Origin: Budorcas taxicolor
Taxonomy: Eukaryota; Chordata; Mammalia; Artiodactyla; Bovidae
Direction: 5' to 3'
NCBI RefSeq assembly: GCF_023091745.1
Contig: NC_068912.1
Coordinates: forward strand, 53,994,567 to 54,058,566
DNA: 64,000 nt
Under the pieces are notes generated by a model. It was not told the origin of the DNA, searched no databases, and worked only from the letters and a program-made list of their open reading frames with translations. Shown one piece after another: positions 44,982 through 55,554 of this stretch. Made by a program: the position numbers and the translations under genes. Every line of letters begins with the position of its first letter. Position 1 is the stretch's first letter.

Positions 44982-45610
44982 TATTGTTATTGTTCAGTCA
45001 CTATGTCATGTCTGACTTCTTGCAACCCCATGGACTGTAGCACACCAGGCTCCATTGTCCTCTACTAATTCCTGGAGTTTGCTCAAATTCATGTCCAGTG
45101 AGCCGGTGATGCTATCTAAACGTCTTATCCTCTGCCACCTGATTCAGCTTTGGCCTTCAATCTTTCCCAGCATCAGTGTCTTTTCCATTGAGTAGGCTCT
45201 TCATATCAGGTCACCAAAGTATTGGAGCTTCAGCATCAGTCCTTCCAATGAATATTCAGGACTGATTTCCTTTAGGATTGACTGGTTTGATCTTCTTGCA
45301 GTCCAAAGGGTTCTCAAGAGTCTTCTTCAGAACCACAATTCAAAAGCATCAGTTCTTTGGTGCTCAGCCTTCTTTATGGTCCAATTCTCACATCCATACA
45401 TGACTACTGGAAAAACCATAGCTTTGACTCTATGGACTTTTGTTGGCAAAGTGATGTCTCTACTTTTTAATACACTGTCTAGGTTTGTAATAGCTTTCCT
45501 TCCAAGGAGAAAGCATCTTTAAATTTCATGGCTGCAGTCACTGTCCGCAATGATTTTGGAGCCAAGAAAATAAAACCTGTCACTGCCTCAAATTTACCAC
45601 ATTCTATTTG

Positions 45611-45913
45611 CTATGAAGTGATGGGACCGGATGCCATGATCTTAGTTTTCTGAATGTTGAGTTTTAAGTCAGCATTTTCACTCTCCTCTTTCACTCTCAT
45701 TAAGAGGCTCTTTAGTTCCTCTTCACTTTCTGCCATTAGAGTTGTATCATCTCCATATCTGAGGTTGTTGATATTTCTTCCAGGAGTCTTGATTCCAGCT
45801 TGAGCTTCATCCACCCTGGCATTTTGCATGATATACTCTGCATAGAAGTTAAATAAGTAGGGTGACAATATACAGTTTTGACATACTCCTTTCCCAGTTT
45901 GGAGCCAGTCCAT
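45611..45913 (-). pseudogene. BovB RT palm relic (YGDD)
   Basis: A 100-codon piece of the BovB reverse transcriptase. Motif B, normally RQGCILSP, reads CQNCILSP (residues 11-18). Motif C reads LRYGDDTT (51-58), intact in its two Asp residues but with Gly for the usual Ala. Downstream the conserved SEEELKSLL helix is present. A frameshift separates it from the fingers and motif A, which are in the neighbouring frame at 45736-46434 with Asp replaced by Ala. No function expected. Confidence 0.92.
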
Positions 45914-46434
45914 TGTTCCATGTCCGATTCTGTTACTTCTTGATTGTGATACAGGTTTCTCCGGAGACAGGTAAGGTGCTCTGGTACTCTCATTTCTTTA
46001 AGATTTTTTAGCAGTTTGTTGTGATCCACATAGTCAAAGGTTTTAGTGTAGGCAATGAAGCAGAAGTAGATGTTTCTCTGGAATTCACTCGCTTTCTCCA
46101 GTATCCAATGAATATTAGTAATTTGATCTCTGATTCCTATGCCTCTTTGAAACCCAGCTTGAACATCTGGAAGTTCTTGGTTCAGGTACTGCTGAAGCGT
46201 ACCTTGAAGGATTTTGAGCATAACCTTGCTAGCATTTGAAATTGGTGCAGTTGTACAGTAGTTGAAACATTCTTTGGCATTACCCTTATTTGGAATTGAA
46301 AGGAAAATTGACTTTTGGCCAGTCCTGTGACCACTGATGAGTTTTCCAAATTTGTTGACATATTGAGTGCAGCACTTTAACAGCATCATCTTTTGGGATT
46401 TTAAGTAGCTCAACTGGAATTCCATCACCACCAT
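45736..46434 (-). pseudogene. BovB RT fingers relic
   Basis: A 232-codon frame carrying the BovB RT fingers and motif A: KVMLKILQ, then PDVQAGFQRGIGIRDQ, then FCFIAYTKTFDYVDHNKLL. The usual motif-A core is IDYAKAFD, so the first catalytic Asp is Ala. The frame leaves the RT reading after the 'LTCLRRNLY' region because of a frameshift, and the palm continues in the frame at 45611-45913. Confidence 0.9.
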
Positions 46435-47413
46435 TAGCTTTGTTCATAGTGATGCTTCCTAAGACCCACTTGACTTCACACTCCAGGATGCCCAGTTCTA
46501 GGTGAGTGTTGTCCGAGTCATTAACACCTTTTTTGTATAATTCTTCTGTGTGTTTTTGCCACCTCTTTTTAATCTCTTCTGCCTTGTTATATCCTTACAA
46601 TTTCTGTCTTTTATCATGCCCGTCCTTGAATGAAATGTTCCCTTGATATCTACAATTTTCTTGAAGAGATCTTCAGTCTTTCCCATTCTACTCTTTTCCT
46701 CTATTTCTTTGGATTGTTCATTTAAGAAGGCCTTCTTATCTCTCCTTACTATCCTCAGGAGCTCTGCATTCAGTTGGGTATATCTTTCCCTTTTCCCCTT
46801 GTTTTAACTTTTGTTCTTTCCTCAACTATTTGTAAAGCCTCCTCAGACAACTATGATGTCTTCTTGCATTCTTTTTTCCATGATTTTAGTCACTGCTTCC
46901 TGTACAATTTTATGAACCTCTGTCCATAGTTTTTCAGGCACTCTGTCTACCAGATATAATCCTTTGAATCTATTCATCACCTCCACTGTATAATCATAAG
47001 GAATTTGATTTAGGTCATACCTGAATGGCCTATTTTCTTTCCTTACTTTCTTTAATATAAGTCTGAATTTTGCAATAAGAAGCTCTTGATCTAAGCCACA
47101 GTGAGCTTCAGGTATTGTTTTTTACTGATTGAATAGATCTTCATCTTTGGCTACAAAAAAACATAATCTGATTTTGACATTGACCATCTGGTGAAGTTCA
47201 TGTGTAGAGTCACCTCTCTTGTTGTTAGAAAAGGGTGTTTCCTATGACCACTGTTCTCTTGACAAAACTCTGTTAACCTTTGCCCTATTTCATTTCATAT
47301 TCCAAGGTCAAACTTGCTGTTATTCTGGGTATTTCTTGACTTCCTACTTTTGCATTTCAATCATCTATGATCAAAAGAGTATCTTTTTTTCGTGTTAGTT
47401 CTACAAGGTCTTG

Positions 47414-47625
47414 GGCTTCCCTGGTGGCTCAGTAGTAAAGAGTCTGCCTGCAATGCAGGAGACCTGGGTTCGATCCCTGGTTTGGGAAGATCCCCTGGAG
47501 AAGGAAATGGCAACCCACCCCAATGGTTTCTTGCCTGGAGAATTCCATGAACAGAGGAGCCTGGTAGGCTAAAGTCCATTGGTCACAAAGAGTCAGACAC
47601 AACTGAGTGACTTTCAGTTACTTCA
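47414..47625 (+). mobile_element. Bov-tA SINE nested in BovB, perfect TSD
   Basis: Complete, little-diverged Bov-tA flanked by ctacaaggtcttg at 47401-47413 and 47626-47638 (13 bp, perfect). The duplicated site is BovB endonuclease sequence, so the SINE came later. Confidence 0.97.
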
Positions 47626-48380
47626 CTACAAGGTCTTGTAAATCTTCATAGAGCTGTTCCACTTTGGCTTCTTTGTCATTAGTGGTTGGGGCATAGAATT
47701 GGATTACTGTGATGAATGATTTGCCCTGGAAATGAACCAAGATCATTTTGTCATTTTTGATATTGCACCCAAATAGTGCATTTCAGACTCATGTTTTGAT
47801 TGTGAGGGCAACTCCATTTCTTCTAAGGGATTCTCGCCCACAGCAGTAGATACAATGGTCATCTGAATTAAAATTACCCATTCCTGTCCATTTTTGTTCA
47901 CTGATTCCTAAAATGTTGATGTTCACTCTTGCCATCTCCTGCTTGACCACATATCTTTATTCCTGACCCGAAAAGTCCAGGTTCCTATTCTTTATTTTTC
48001 TTTATAGCATCAGACTTTATTTTCACTAGCAGACACATCCACAACTGGGCATCTTTTCCACTTTGGCCCAGCCTATTCATTCTTTCTGGAGCTATTTCTC
48101 CACTCTTTCCTGATAGAATATTGGACATCTTCCTACCTGGGGGGCTCATCTTCCAGTGTTACATCTTCTTCCCTTTTTATGCTGCCTATGGGGTTTTCCA
48201 GGCAAAAATACTGGAGTGGGTTGCCATTTTCTCCTTCAGTGGGCCATATTTTGTCAGAACTCTTCACTATGACCTGTCCTTCTTAGGTGACCCTGCATGG
48301 TATGACTCATAGCTTCATTGAGGTACACAAACCCCTTTGCCTTGACAAGGTTGTGATCCATGAAGAAGACTCAATCATTT

Positions 48381-48540
48381 ATCATCCAACAAATATTTAT
48401 TGATTTATTTATTCTGTGCCTACTATGTGTGAAAGACTGTACTAGATTTGGGGGAAACACTGGGTCATGTGATAGATGTGACCTTTGCCCTCCTGAAGTC
48501 TACAGTCTCCCAGCATTCCTCCAGGGAATGTTAGGCTGGC
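48381..48540 (-). repeat. Old MIR/L2-class relic
   Basis: 'ccaacaaatatttattgatt' and 'tgcctactatgtgtgaaag', then 'gacctttgccctcctgaag', is the common ancient 'tattgagcacctactatgtg' family. Confidence 0.5.
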
Positions 48541-49072
48541 TGTGGTATTAATAAATCAGTGAGGACTAACTAACCAAACTCCAATGTTTCTCCACATCAC
48601 CATCCTCTCTGGCTTTGTCTCCTGAATTCTGTGTACCCAAATGCAGACACACATTTAAATTATCTGCTTCTTCTTCTACTAATATATCTCTGCAGACTTC
48701 TTTACATCCAGTTCACTATCTCCACCAAACTGTTGTTTGGGGAGCATATAAGAGCAAAAAAACATGTACCTTCGAGAAGCTTAAAGTTTCAAATCTTAAA
48801 GAAATAGAGGCAAATATATAGCTGGTTATATGAGCAACTGTGGGGCTAAGTAACATCTCCTAATGCAGGATATTGATATGGTTCAGAACCTACAACTCAA
48901 ATACACTTTATAATAGCCATTATATGACCAGGTTACCTTATGAAAAGAACAGTAATAAACCAGGTGTCCTTTATCTCATTTCAAAATTGAGGGGCAAAGG
49001 TAGTCAGGTCTTACACTAGTAGAAGAAAGAGTGGGTTAAAGTAGGAAAGACTTCTCAGAGAAATTCAGACCT
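48541..49072. other. Unassigned sequence
   Basis: No gene; possible continuation of the old relic near 48720-49070 ('gtaggaaagacttctcagag'). Confidence 0.4.
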
Positions 49073-49367
49073 GGAGATCATCCCAGTCTGGAAGGAATTA
49101 TGCTAAAGCTGAAACTCCAGTACTTTGGAGGCCACCTCATGCGAAGAGTTGACTCATTGGAAAAGATTCTGATGCTGGGAGGGATTGAGGGCAGGAGGAA
49201 AAAGGGATGACAGAGGATGAGATGGCTGGATGGCATCACTGACTTGATGGATGTAAGTCTGAGTGAACTCCAGGAGTTGGTGATGGACAGGGAGGCCTGG
49301 TATGCTGCAGTTCATGGGGTTGCAAAGAGTCGGACACGACTGAGCGACTGAACTGACTGAACTGAAT
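49073..49367 (+). mobile_element. BovB LINE 3' end, 5'-truncated
   Basis: Last ~290 bp of BovB: 'aaagctgaaactccagtact', 'catgcgaagagttgactca', 'ggctggatggcatcactga', 'ggacagggaggcctggta' and a (CTGAA)n tail. Small internal insertion ('tttggaggccacctc'). Confidence 0.95.
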
Positions 49368-49939
49368 GGGTAAATGACTAAGGGCATAAAGGAAGCCTAT
49401 TGTTTTGGTGAGTGGAACAGCTTTTGGTGCTGACAAAGGTCTCTGTGTAGGTGGAGGAGTTACAGACAGCTTGGTTACAAGTAAAGATGAGGCAAAAGCA
49501 TACTGAAGGATGAAAACAGATATATGAGTGGGTGGAAATTTATAGTTTTATCTTCTTTCAATGAAGTCGATTATCTGGTAAAATTCCTAGATTTACTTAA
49601 TTTACTTACCAATTCAATAAGAAGCTAGAATATTTTGTTCTCCAAGGTCCTTGAAGACAAATAGGATGTTGCATTCTGACAAAATATAATCATAATGCAA
49701 ATAATTTCTATTTATGGACTGTTTTATAATTCACACAAATCACTCAAATAACATATTACAAGCATTTCTAAACAATATGCTCTTCCTCTAAAGTCTGTTT
49801 ATCTAAGAGTGATGTCATCTATTAGCAGTCCTTGGACTTGCTGAGTCACTCTATTAATCCTCTTGCACCTCAGCCATCATTCAGAGCCCCAGTAGGCTGA
49901 AAGTTGGCAACTACTTAACTCTACATCCCTAACATCCTC
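49368..49939. other. Unassigned sequence
   Basis: No gene or named repeat. Confidence 0.45.
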
Positions 49940-50080
49940 TACAGGAATGCTACAAGACTGTGAACCTCAGGAGGGCAAAGGTCATATCCATCACAAGGAC
50001 TCGTGCAACCTCAGAAACAGATGCAGTGTTTTACACATAGTAGGCATAAAACAAGTATTTGTTGGATGATAAATGAAAGA
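49940..50080 (+). repeat. L2 LINE 3' end relic
   Basis: 'ctgtgaacctcaggagggca' and 'acacatagtaggcataaaac', then 'aagtatttgttggatgataa': clear L2 3' ending. Confidence 0.75.
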
Positions 50081-50247
50081 GTAAAATGAAATGAAGTTTG
50101 AGGCTTCTGAAATGCACATCTTTTCTATCTTATGTACTCTAGGGTCATCTCAGGATTTAATTCCTAGATTTATTCACTTCAGTTCTCATAGTTTAACTTG
50201 ATCTTACTTGACTGAAGAATTAGCAAATTTACAATACTGGGATTTGG

Positions 50248-50527
50248 GACTTCCCTGGTGGTACAGTGGATAAGAATCCACCTGCCAATGAAAGGGACAC
50301 AACATTCAATCCCCGGTCCATGCCACAGAGCATCTAAGCCCTTGCACCACAACTCCCAAGCCTGTGCTCTGGAGCCCAAGATCCACAACTACTGAGCCCA
50401 CGCACCTAGAGCTTGTGCTCTGCAGGAATAGAAGCCCACGAACTGCAACAAAGAGTAGCCCCAGCTCACTGCAGCCAGAGAAAGCCAGTGCATAGCAATA
50501 AAGACCCAGCACAGCCAAAAAGCAAAG
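50248..50527 (+). mobile_element. CHR SINE, long form, perfect TSD
   Basis: 'gacttccctggtggtacagt' head, 'tcaatccccggtccatgcc' middle, then the extended body with 'tgtgctctggagcccaaga', 'actgagcccacgcacctaga', 'gcaacaaagagtagcccca' and 'cagcacagccaaaaagc'. Flanked by actgggatttgg at 50236-50247 and 50528-50539. Minus-strand frames across it are shadows. Confidence 0.95.
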
Positions 50528-50662
50528 ACTGGGATTTGGAAGTGGGGAGGAGTACATGGGGGTGAGTCAAAAAGAAAAAGCAATGATATACAAGTGGCAA
50601 CATTTGTCAAAGGTAGTTAAAAAAATTGCCTGTTACAGGATTACTTATTATATTTCTCATAG

Positions 50663-50822
50663 ATTCAGTCCCAGGGTCAGGAAGATCCCCTGGAGGAGGG
50701 CATAACAATCCACTCCAGTCTTGCCTGGAGAATCCCATGCACAGAGGAGCCTGGTGGGTTATAGTCCATAGGGTCGCAAAGAGTTAGACACTTACTGAAG
50801 CAACTTAGCACTCATGCACATG
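50663..50822 (+). mobile_element. Bov-tA SINE, 5'-truncated
   Basis: Starts at 'gattcagtcccagggtcagg' and ends 'tactgaagcaacttagcact'; the head is missing. Confidence 0.92.
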
Positions 50823-51041
50823 TATGCCTCCATCTCTTCCCCATGGTAATGTATACAACCACATTGGATTGGGTTGTTTTTCCCATCTTGAGTGTCTTGT
50901 GCCTTTGAAGTGCCATAGCATCTTCATATTTCTTCGATAATTTTTGACCAAAAATTTTGCTTTAGAGATGCTGGAACGTAACAACACAGTGTAAAAATAT
51001 GAGTCAGAAAATCATGATTACCTGTAGAAATAGCTACTTGA

Positions 51042-51257
51042 ATATAGCATAGTTTAAAAGCATGGATTCTGAAACAATAATGCTTGGATTCAAATCATGG
51101 TTTTGCCCTTATGAGCTGTTTGATTTCTGTCATTGCTTAATTTCTCCATGCCTTAGTTTTCTATTTGGAAAATGGGTTGTGAGGATTAAATAAATAGTAT
51201 GGTTAGAGTAGCTCCAAGCACATAGTAAGTCCCATGTTAATCTTAGCTTTTATCCTG
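51042..51257 (+). repeat. MIR SINE relic
   Basis: A near-complete MIR: 'agcatggattctgaaacaat', 'ttggattcaaatcatggttt', 'ctccatgccttagttttcta', 'gtgaggattaaataaatag' and 'caagcacatagtaagtccc'. Confidence 0.88.
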
Positions 51258-51345
51258 ATCGTGGGTAAGTCACCTACCTGGTTTAGAGTTTCTATGTATA
51301 AGATGAGAGGCTTTGACTAGACTCTAAGGCTCTCCAGGACCTACT
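51258..51345 (+). repeat. Second MIR-like relic
   Basis: 'gtgggtaagtcacctacctg' and 'ctatgtataagatgagaggc', then 'gactctaaggctctccagg'. Possibly MIR3-like. Confidence 0.5.
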
Positions 51346-51484
51346 TTTTTCAAGCAATGATAGTTCATGCATTTTTCTATCATATATGTGTGTGACTAGG
51401 GATGGAGAAATGTATGATTAGTTAGTAAATGCTTTCCTTGATTGATGGAAGAGGAGACTGTTGGGAAATCGAGATAAGCTTCTT

Positions 51485-51595
51485 CACTAGACACTAAATT
51501 CCTTGAGAGTAAGAAGTGTATCTTTTCCTCTTTAGGATCCCAAGGCCTAACATGGTACCTGGAAATAATGAGTATTCTATAAACTGTTCCTGTTA
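51485..51595 (+). repeat. L2 LINE 3' end relic
   Basis: 'ctaaattccttgagagtaag' and 'aacatggtacctggaaataa': L2 3' ending. Confidence 0.6.
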
Positions 51596-52079
51596 CCCAG
51601 GAAGCTCTATAAACTGTTAATAAATGTGGAATAAATGCCTGTGTCTTATGTTCCCAGGTATATGGGAATGGAAAATGGTAGTAACTGCTTCCTAAGCCTT
51701 TCCTAGCTTAACATGACTTACACAAAATGTTCAAGAAACATTAGTGCTCTCTACTGGAGATATTCATAGTGCAGGAATTCATGATTGATTGCTTTTTTTT
51801 TTTTTGATGACAGATACTGATTTGAGTTCAGATGTCCTGGATTTTAGGAATAGGATATGGCAGATAGACATGTTTTACTGTGCTGCAAGTACAGATTTGG
51901 TGTTACGGCCTTGAGAATGGCATGATTTGTGATAACATCCCAAGTCTCACTTCCTTGCCTTGTATTTCTGCCTTTCCTCCAGAGCATTTGGAGGAATATT
52001 TTTTACAAATATTGTATTCTTTCTCATTCATTTTAAATAAAAAGAAAAGGGTGGTATTAAATAAAATATTAATGTTAAG
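51596..52079. other. Unassigned sequence
   Basis: A T-run at about 51792-51804. No gene recognised. Confidence 0.45.
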
Positions 52080-52960
52080 AAAGTGAAAAGACAACCCACA
52101 GAATGTTAAAAAATATCCACAAATCATATATTTGATAAGACACTTGTATTCAGAGTATATAGAAACAAAACTTAACAAAAAGAAAAAAAATAACCCAATT
52201 TTAAAATAGCAATGTGTTTGAATCAACATTCCCCCTCACCAAAAAAAGTACTGATGGACAATAAGCACATGAAAATATACTCAATATCATTAGTCATTAG
52301 GAAAATACAAATCAAATTCACAGGAGATACTACTTCAAACTTACTAGAAAATGACAAATCTTGGTAATGATGTGGAGATATTGGAACCCTTATGACATAC
52401 CTGGTGGAATTGTAAGTTACTGTGTCCACTTTGAAAAATAACCTGGCAGTTTCTCAAAGTGTCGAACAAGAAATTACTATTAAAGTCAAAGTGTTAGTCG
52501 CTCAGTTGTGTCCAACTCTTTGCAATTCCATGGATTGTACCTCGCCAGGCTCCTCTGTCCATGGGATTTTCCAGGCAAGAATACTGGAGTGGGTTGCCAT
52601 TTCCTTCTCCAGGGGATCTTCCCAACCCAGGGATCAAACCCGGGTCTCCCACAATGCAGGCAGACTCTTTACGATCTGAGCTACCAGGAAAGCCCATAAG
52701 ACCCAGCAATTCTGTTCCTAGGAATATATTCCAGAGAATTGAAAATACATGGCCACACAAAAAACTGTACTGTACATGAGTGTTCATAGTAGCATTAGTC
52801 ATATTAGCCAAAATGAAATAGTCCAAATGTCCACCAGTTGATGAATGAATGAACAAATTGTTGTATATGCATACAATGGAATATTTTATAGCCATAAAAA
52901 TAAAGATTTGATGTATGCTAAAAACTATACAGGAATGAATCTTCTATCAAGTATTCCCAA
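52080..52960 (+). mobile_element. L1 ORF2 3' fragment, split by a Bov-tA
   Basis: L1 ORF2 C-terminal sequence: 'aaatatccacaaatcatata', 'tgatggacaataagcacatg', 'atattggaacccttatgaca', 'aataacctggcagtttctca', and after the SINE 'agacccagcaattctgttcc', 'aatgtccaccagttgatgaa' and 'tacaatggaatattttatag'. Many stops; old. The Bov-tA at 52483-52696 interrupts it. Confidence 0.9.
52483..52696 (-). mobile_element. Bov-tA SINE nested in L1
   Basis: Complete reversed Bov-tA with low divergence: 'gttagtcgctcagttgtgtc', 'ttccaggcaagaatactgg', 'ctgagctaccaggaaagccc'. Confidence 0.95.
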
Positions 52961-53039
52961 AACTGCATTTGGGGCCTTATAAGAAATGCTGACCAGGGCT
53001 TAAGGATGCTATGATAGGGGGAACTTTATGTAAACATAG

Positions 53040-53245
53040 TTACCTGTCTGTATCCACAGGTTCTGCATCTATGGATTGAATTTCAATTGGCTGTTGATTG
53101 AATTCACAAATGCAAAACTTGCAGATATGGAGGACCAACTGTACTATACCATTTTATATAAAGGACTTGAGCATTCATAGATTTTGGTGTCCATGGGTAG
53201 TCCTAGACCCAATAATACACTGTGGATACTAAAGATGAGTATACA
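53040..53245. repeat. Tigger/MER2-like DNA transposon relic
   Basis: 'ctgtctgtatccacaggttc' and 'tgcatctatggattgaattt', then 'attttatataaaggacttga' and 'attcatagattttggtgtcc': the pattern of pogo-type (Tigger/MER2) non-autonomous elements with related inverted ends. Confidence 0.65.
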
Positions 53246-53510
53246 GTTCTCTTTTCATTTCTGTCAGTCTTAGTTTCATATCTTTGGTGCTCTGTGGTTA
53301 GGTGAAAATATATTTATAGTTGCTATATCTTCCCGATGGACTGATAGTTTTAGTATCATATTATGTCCCTCCAGGTTTATGGTTGTTTGCAGGGTGCATC
53401 TTTTTCCATTATTTTGCTTTTAAACTATTTGTAATTTTGACAATAACCTGTGTCTCCCATAGAAAGCATATGTTTGCTTTTTAAAAAACTTTTTATTTTA
53501 TACTGGAGTA
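53246..53510. other. Unassigned sequence
   Basis: AT-rich. The last part ('ttttattttatactggagta') resembles reversed L1 3' sequence, cut by the BovB that follows. Confidence 0.4.
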
Positions 53511-54941
53511 TGAAAGATGATGCTGTGAAAGTGCTGCACTCAATATGCCAGCACATTTGGAAAACTCAGCAGTGGCCACAGGACTAGAAAAGGTCAGTTT
53601 TCATTCCAATTCCAAAGAAAGGCAATGCCAAAGAATGCTCAAACTACTGCACAATTGCACTCATCTCACATGCTAGTAAAATAATGCTCAAAATTCTCCA
53701 AGCCAGGCTTCAGCAATACACGAACCATGAACTTCCTGATGTTCAAGCTGGTTTTAGAAAAAGCAGAGGAACCAGAGATCAAATTGCCAACATCTGCTGG
53801 ATCATGGAAAAAGCAAGAGAGTTCCAGAGAAACATTAATTTCTGCTTTCTTGACTATGCCAAAGCCTTTGACTTTGTGGATCACAATAAACTGTGGAAAA
53901 TTCTGGAAGAGGTGGGAATACAAGACCACCTGACCTGCCTCTTGAGAAATCTGTATGCAGGTCAGGAAGCGACAGTTAGAACTGGACATGGAACAACAGA
54001 CTGGTTCCAAATAGGAAAAGGAGTACGTCAAGGCTGTATATTGTCACCCTGCTTATTTAACTTCTATGCAGAGTGCATCATGAGAAACGCTGGCCTGGAA
54101 GGAACACAAGCTGGAATCAAGATTGCCGGGAAAAATATCAATAACCTCAGATATGCAGATGACACCACCCTTGTGGCAGAAAGTGAAGAGGAACTAAAAA
54201 GCCTCTTGATGAAAGTGAAAGTGGAGAGTGAAAAAGTTGGCCTAAAGCTCAACTTTCAGAAAACGAAGATCATGGCATCCAGTCCCATCACTTCATGGGA
54301 AATAGATGGGGAAACAGTGGAAACAGTGTCAGACTTTATTTTTGGGGGGACTCCAAAATCACTGCAGATGGTGACTGCAGCCATGAAATTAAAAGACACT
54401 TACTCCTTGGAAGAAAAGTTATGACCAACCTGGATAGTATGTTCAAAAGTAGAGACATTACTTTGCCAACTAAGGTCCGTCTAGTCAAGGCTATGGTTTT
54501 TTCTGTGGTCATGTATGTATGTGAGAGTTGGATTGTGAAGAAGGCTGAGCACTGAAGAATTGATGGTTTTGAACTGTGGTGTTGGAGAAGACTCTTGAGA
54601 GTCTCTTGGACTGCAAGGAGATCCAACCAGTCCATTTGGAAGGAGATAAACCCTGGGATTTCTTTGGAAGGAATGATGCTAAGGCTGAAGCTCCAGTACT
54701 TTGGCCACCTCATGTGAAGAGCTGACTCATTGGAAAAGACTCTGATGCTGGGAGGGATTGTGGGCAGGAAGAGAAGGGGATGACAGAGGATGAGATGGCT
54801 GGATGGCATCGCTGACTCAATGGACGTGAGTCTTGAGTGAACTCCGGGAGTTGGTGATGGACAGGGAGGCCTGGTGTGCTGCAATTTATGGGGTCGCGTG
54901 GAGTCGGACACGACTGAGTGAGTGAACTGAACTGAACTGAT
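53511..54941 (+). mobile_element. BovB LINE, 5'-truncated, ~1.43 kb, best RT frame
   Basis: Starts in the RT fingers at 'gaaagatgatgctgtgaaag' and ends in a (CTGAA)n tail. RT frame open from 53684 to 54424. The downstream part is frameshifted and has a premature stop in the 'YVCESWIVKKAEH' segment. No endonuclease half, so not autonomous. Confidence 0.97.
53684..54424 (+). pseudogene. BovB reverse-transcriptase relic with intact YADD
   Basis: This 246-codon frame is the longest intact piece of BovB reverse transcriptase in the window. In order it has PDVQAGFRKSRGTRDQI (about residues 18-34), motif A FLDYAKAFD (55-63), motif B GVRQGCILSP (113-122), motif C YADD (157-160) and the following AESEEELKSLL helix. 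All three palm motifs keep their expected catalytic residues. It lacks the upstream endonuclease and fingers start and the C-terminal region, which is frameshifted, so it is a fragment and not a gene. The start codon is simply the first Met after truncation. Confidence 0.93.
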
Positions 54942-55146
54942 GCTAAGTTGCTTCAGTTGTGTCCAACTCTCTGCAACGCTATAGACTATAGCCCACCAAG
55001 CTCCTCTGTCCATGGGATTCTCCAGGCAAGAATACTGGAGTGGGTTACCCTGTCTTTCTCCAGGGGATCTTCCTGACTCAGGGATCAAACCCAGAATCCT
55101 GCTTTGCAGGCAGCTTCTTTACCATCTAAGCTACCAGGAAAGCCCA
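54942..55146 (-). mobile_element. Bov-tA SINE, inverted against the BovB tail
   Basis: Reversed Bov-tA starting at 'gctaagttgcttcagttgtg' immediately after the BovB tail and ending 'taagctaccaggaaagccc'. Because BovB and Bov-tA share 3' sequence, the junction is an imperfect palindrome. Confidence 0.94.
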
Positions 55147-55162
55147 ATAGCCTATTAGCAAT

Positions 55163-55250
55163 GTTGTTGCTGCTGCTGCTGCTGCTAAGTCACTTCAGTC
55201 GTGTCCGACTCTGTGCAACCCCAGAGATGGCAGCCCACCAGGCTCCCCCG
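55163..55250 (-). mobile_element. BOV-A2 SINE fragment
   Basis: (GCT)n, then 'aagtcacttcagtcgtgtcc', 'gactctgtgcaaccccaga' and 'gcccaccaggctcccccga', stopping abruptly: the last part of one reversed monomer. Confidence 0.92.
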
Positions 55251-55361
55251 ACAGCATATATTTGGATCTTTTTTTTTTTTTTTCTGAACCCAATCTGACA
55301 GTCTCTGCCTTTTGATTGGATTGTCTGAGCCACAACTCTGGCCCTAGAGTAAGAATAGCTC

Positions 55362-55540
55362 AAGGCATTTCCCTAGTGGTACAGTGTTTAAGACTCGGTG
55401 CTTCCAATGCAGGAGGCCTGGTTTCCATTCCTGGTGAGGAAACTAGATCCCGTATACCTCAACTAAGAGTTCACATGCTACAGTGAAGGTCAAAGATCCT
55501 GTGTGTTCCTACTAAGACTTGGCACAGTCAAATAAAATAA
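55362..55540 (+). mobile_element. CHR SINE
   Basis: 'catttccctagtggtacagt', 'aagactcggtgcttccaatg', 'tgaggaaactagatcccgta' and 'taagacttggcacagtcaaa', followed by (TA)n at 55541-55554. Confidence 0.88.
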
Positions 55541-55554
55541 TATATATATATAAA
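55541..55554. repeat. (TA)n microsatellite at a SINE tail
   Basis: Seven TA units at the end of the CHR tail. Confidence 0.85.

Larger units (their letters stand above)
44982..48360 (-). mobile_element. Nearly full-length BovB LINE, minus strand, split by a Bov-tA
   Basis: About 3.15 kb of BovB excluding the inserted SINE, against roughly 3.2 kb expected. It includes the endonuclease half. On the minus strand: in the endonuclease the GDWNAKVG-like motif reads IDD-stop-NAKVG (TGG to TGA, near 47361) and SDHELL reads LDQELL, losing the catalytic His (near 47086). In the RT, motif A reads FIAYTKTFD (catalytic Asp to Ala) and motif C reads YGDD. The tail is of the 'gaacaataacaata' type. Catalytically dead. 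Confidence 0.96.

Noticed and set aside
52494..52895. 133-codon minus-strand frame
   Set aside because: It is a read-through of Bov-tA joined to antisense L1 sequence.
54336..55088. 250-codon minus-strand frame
   Set aside because: It is antisense to BovB fused to a Bov-tA; the apparent length results from two repeats being in phase.
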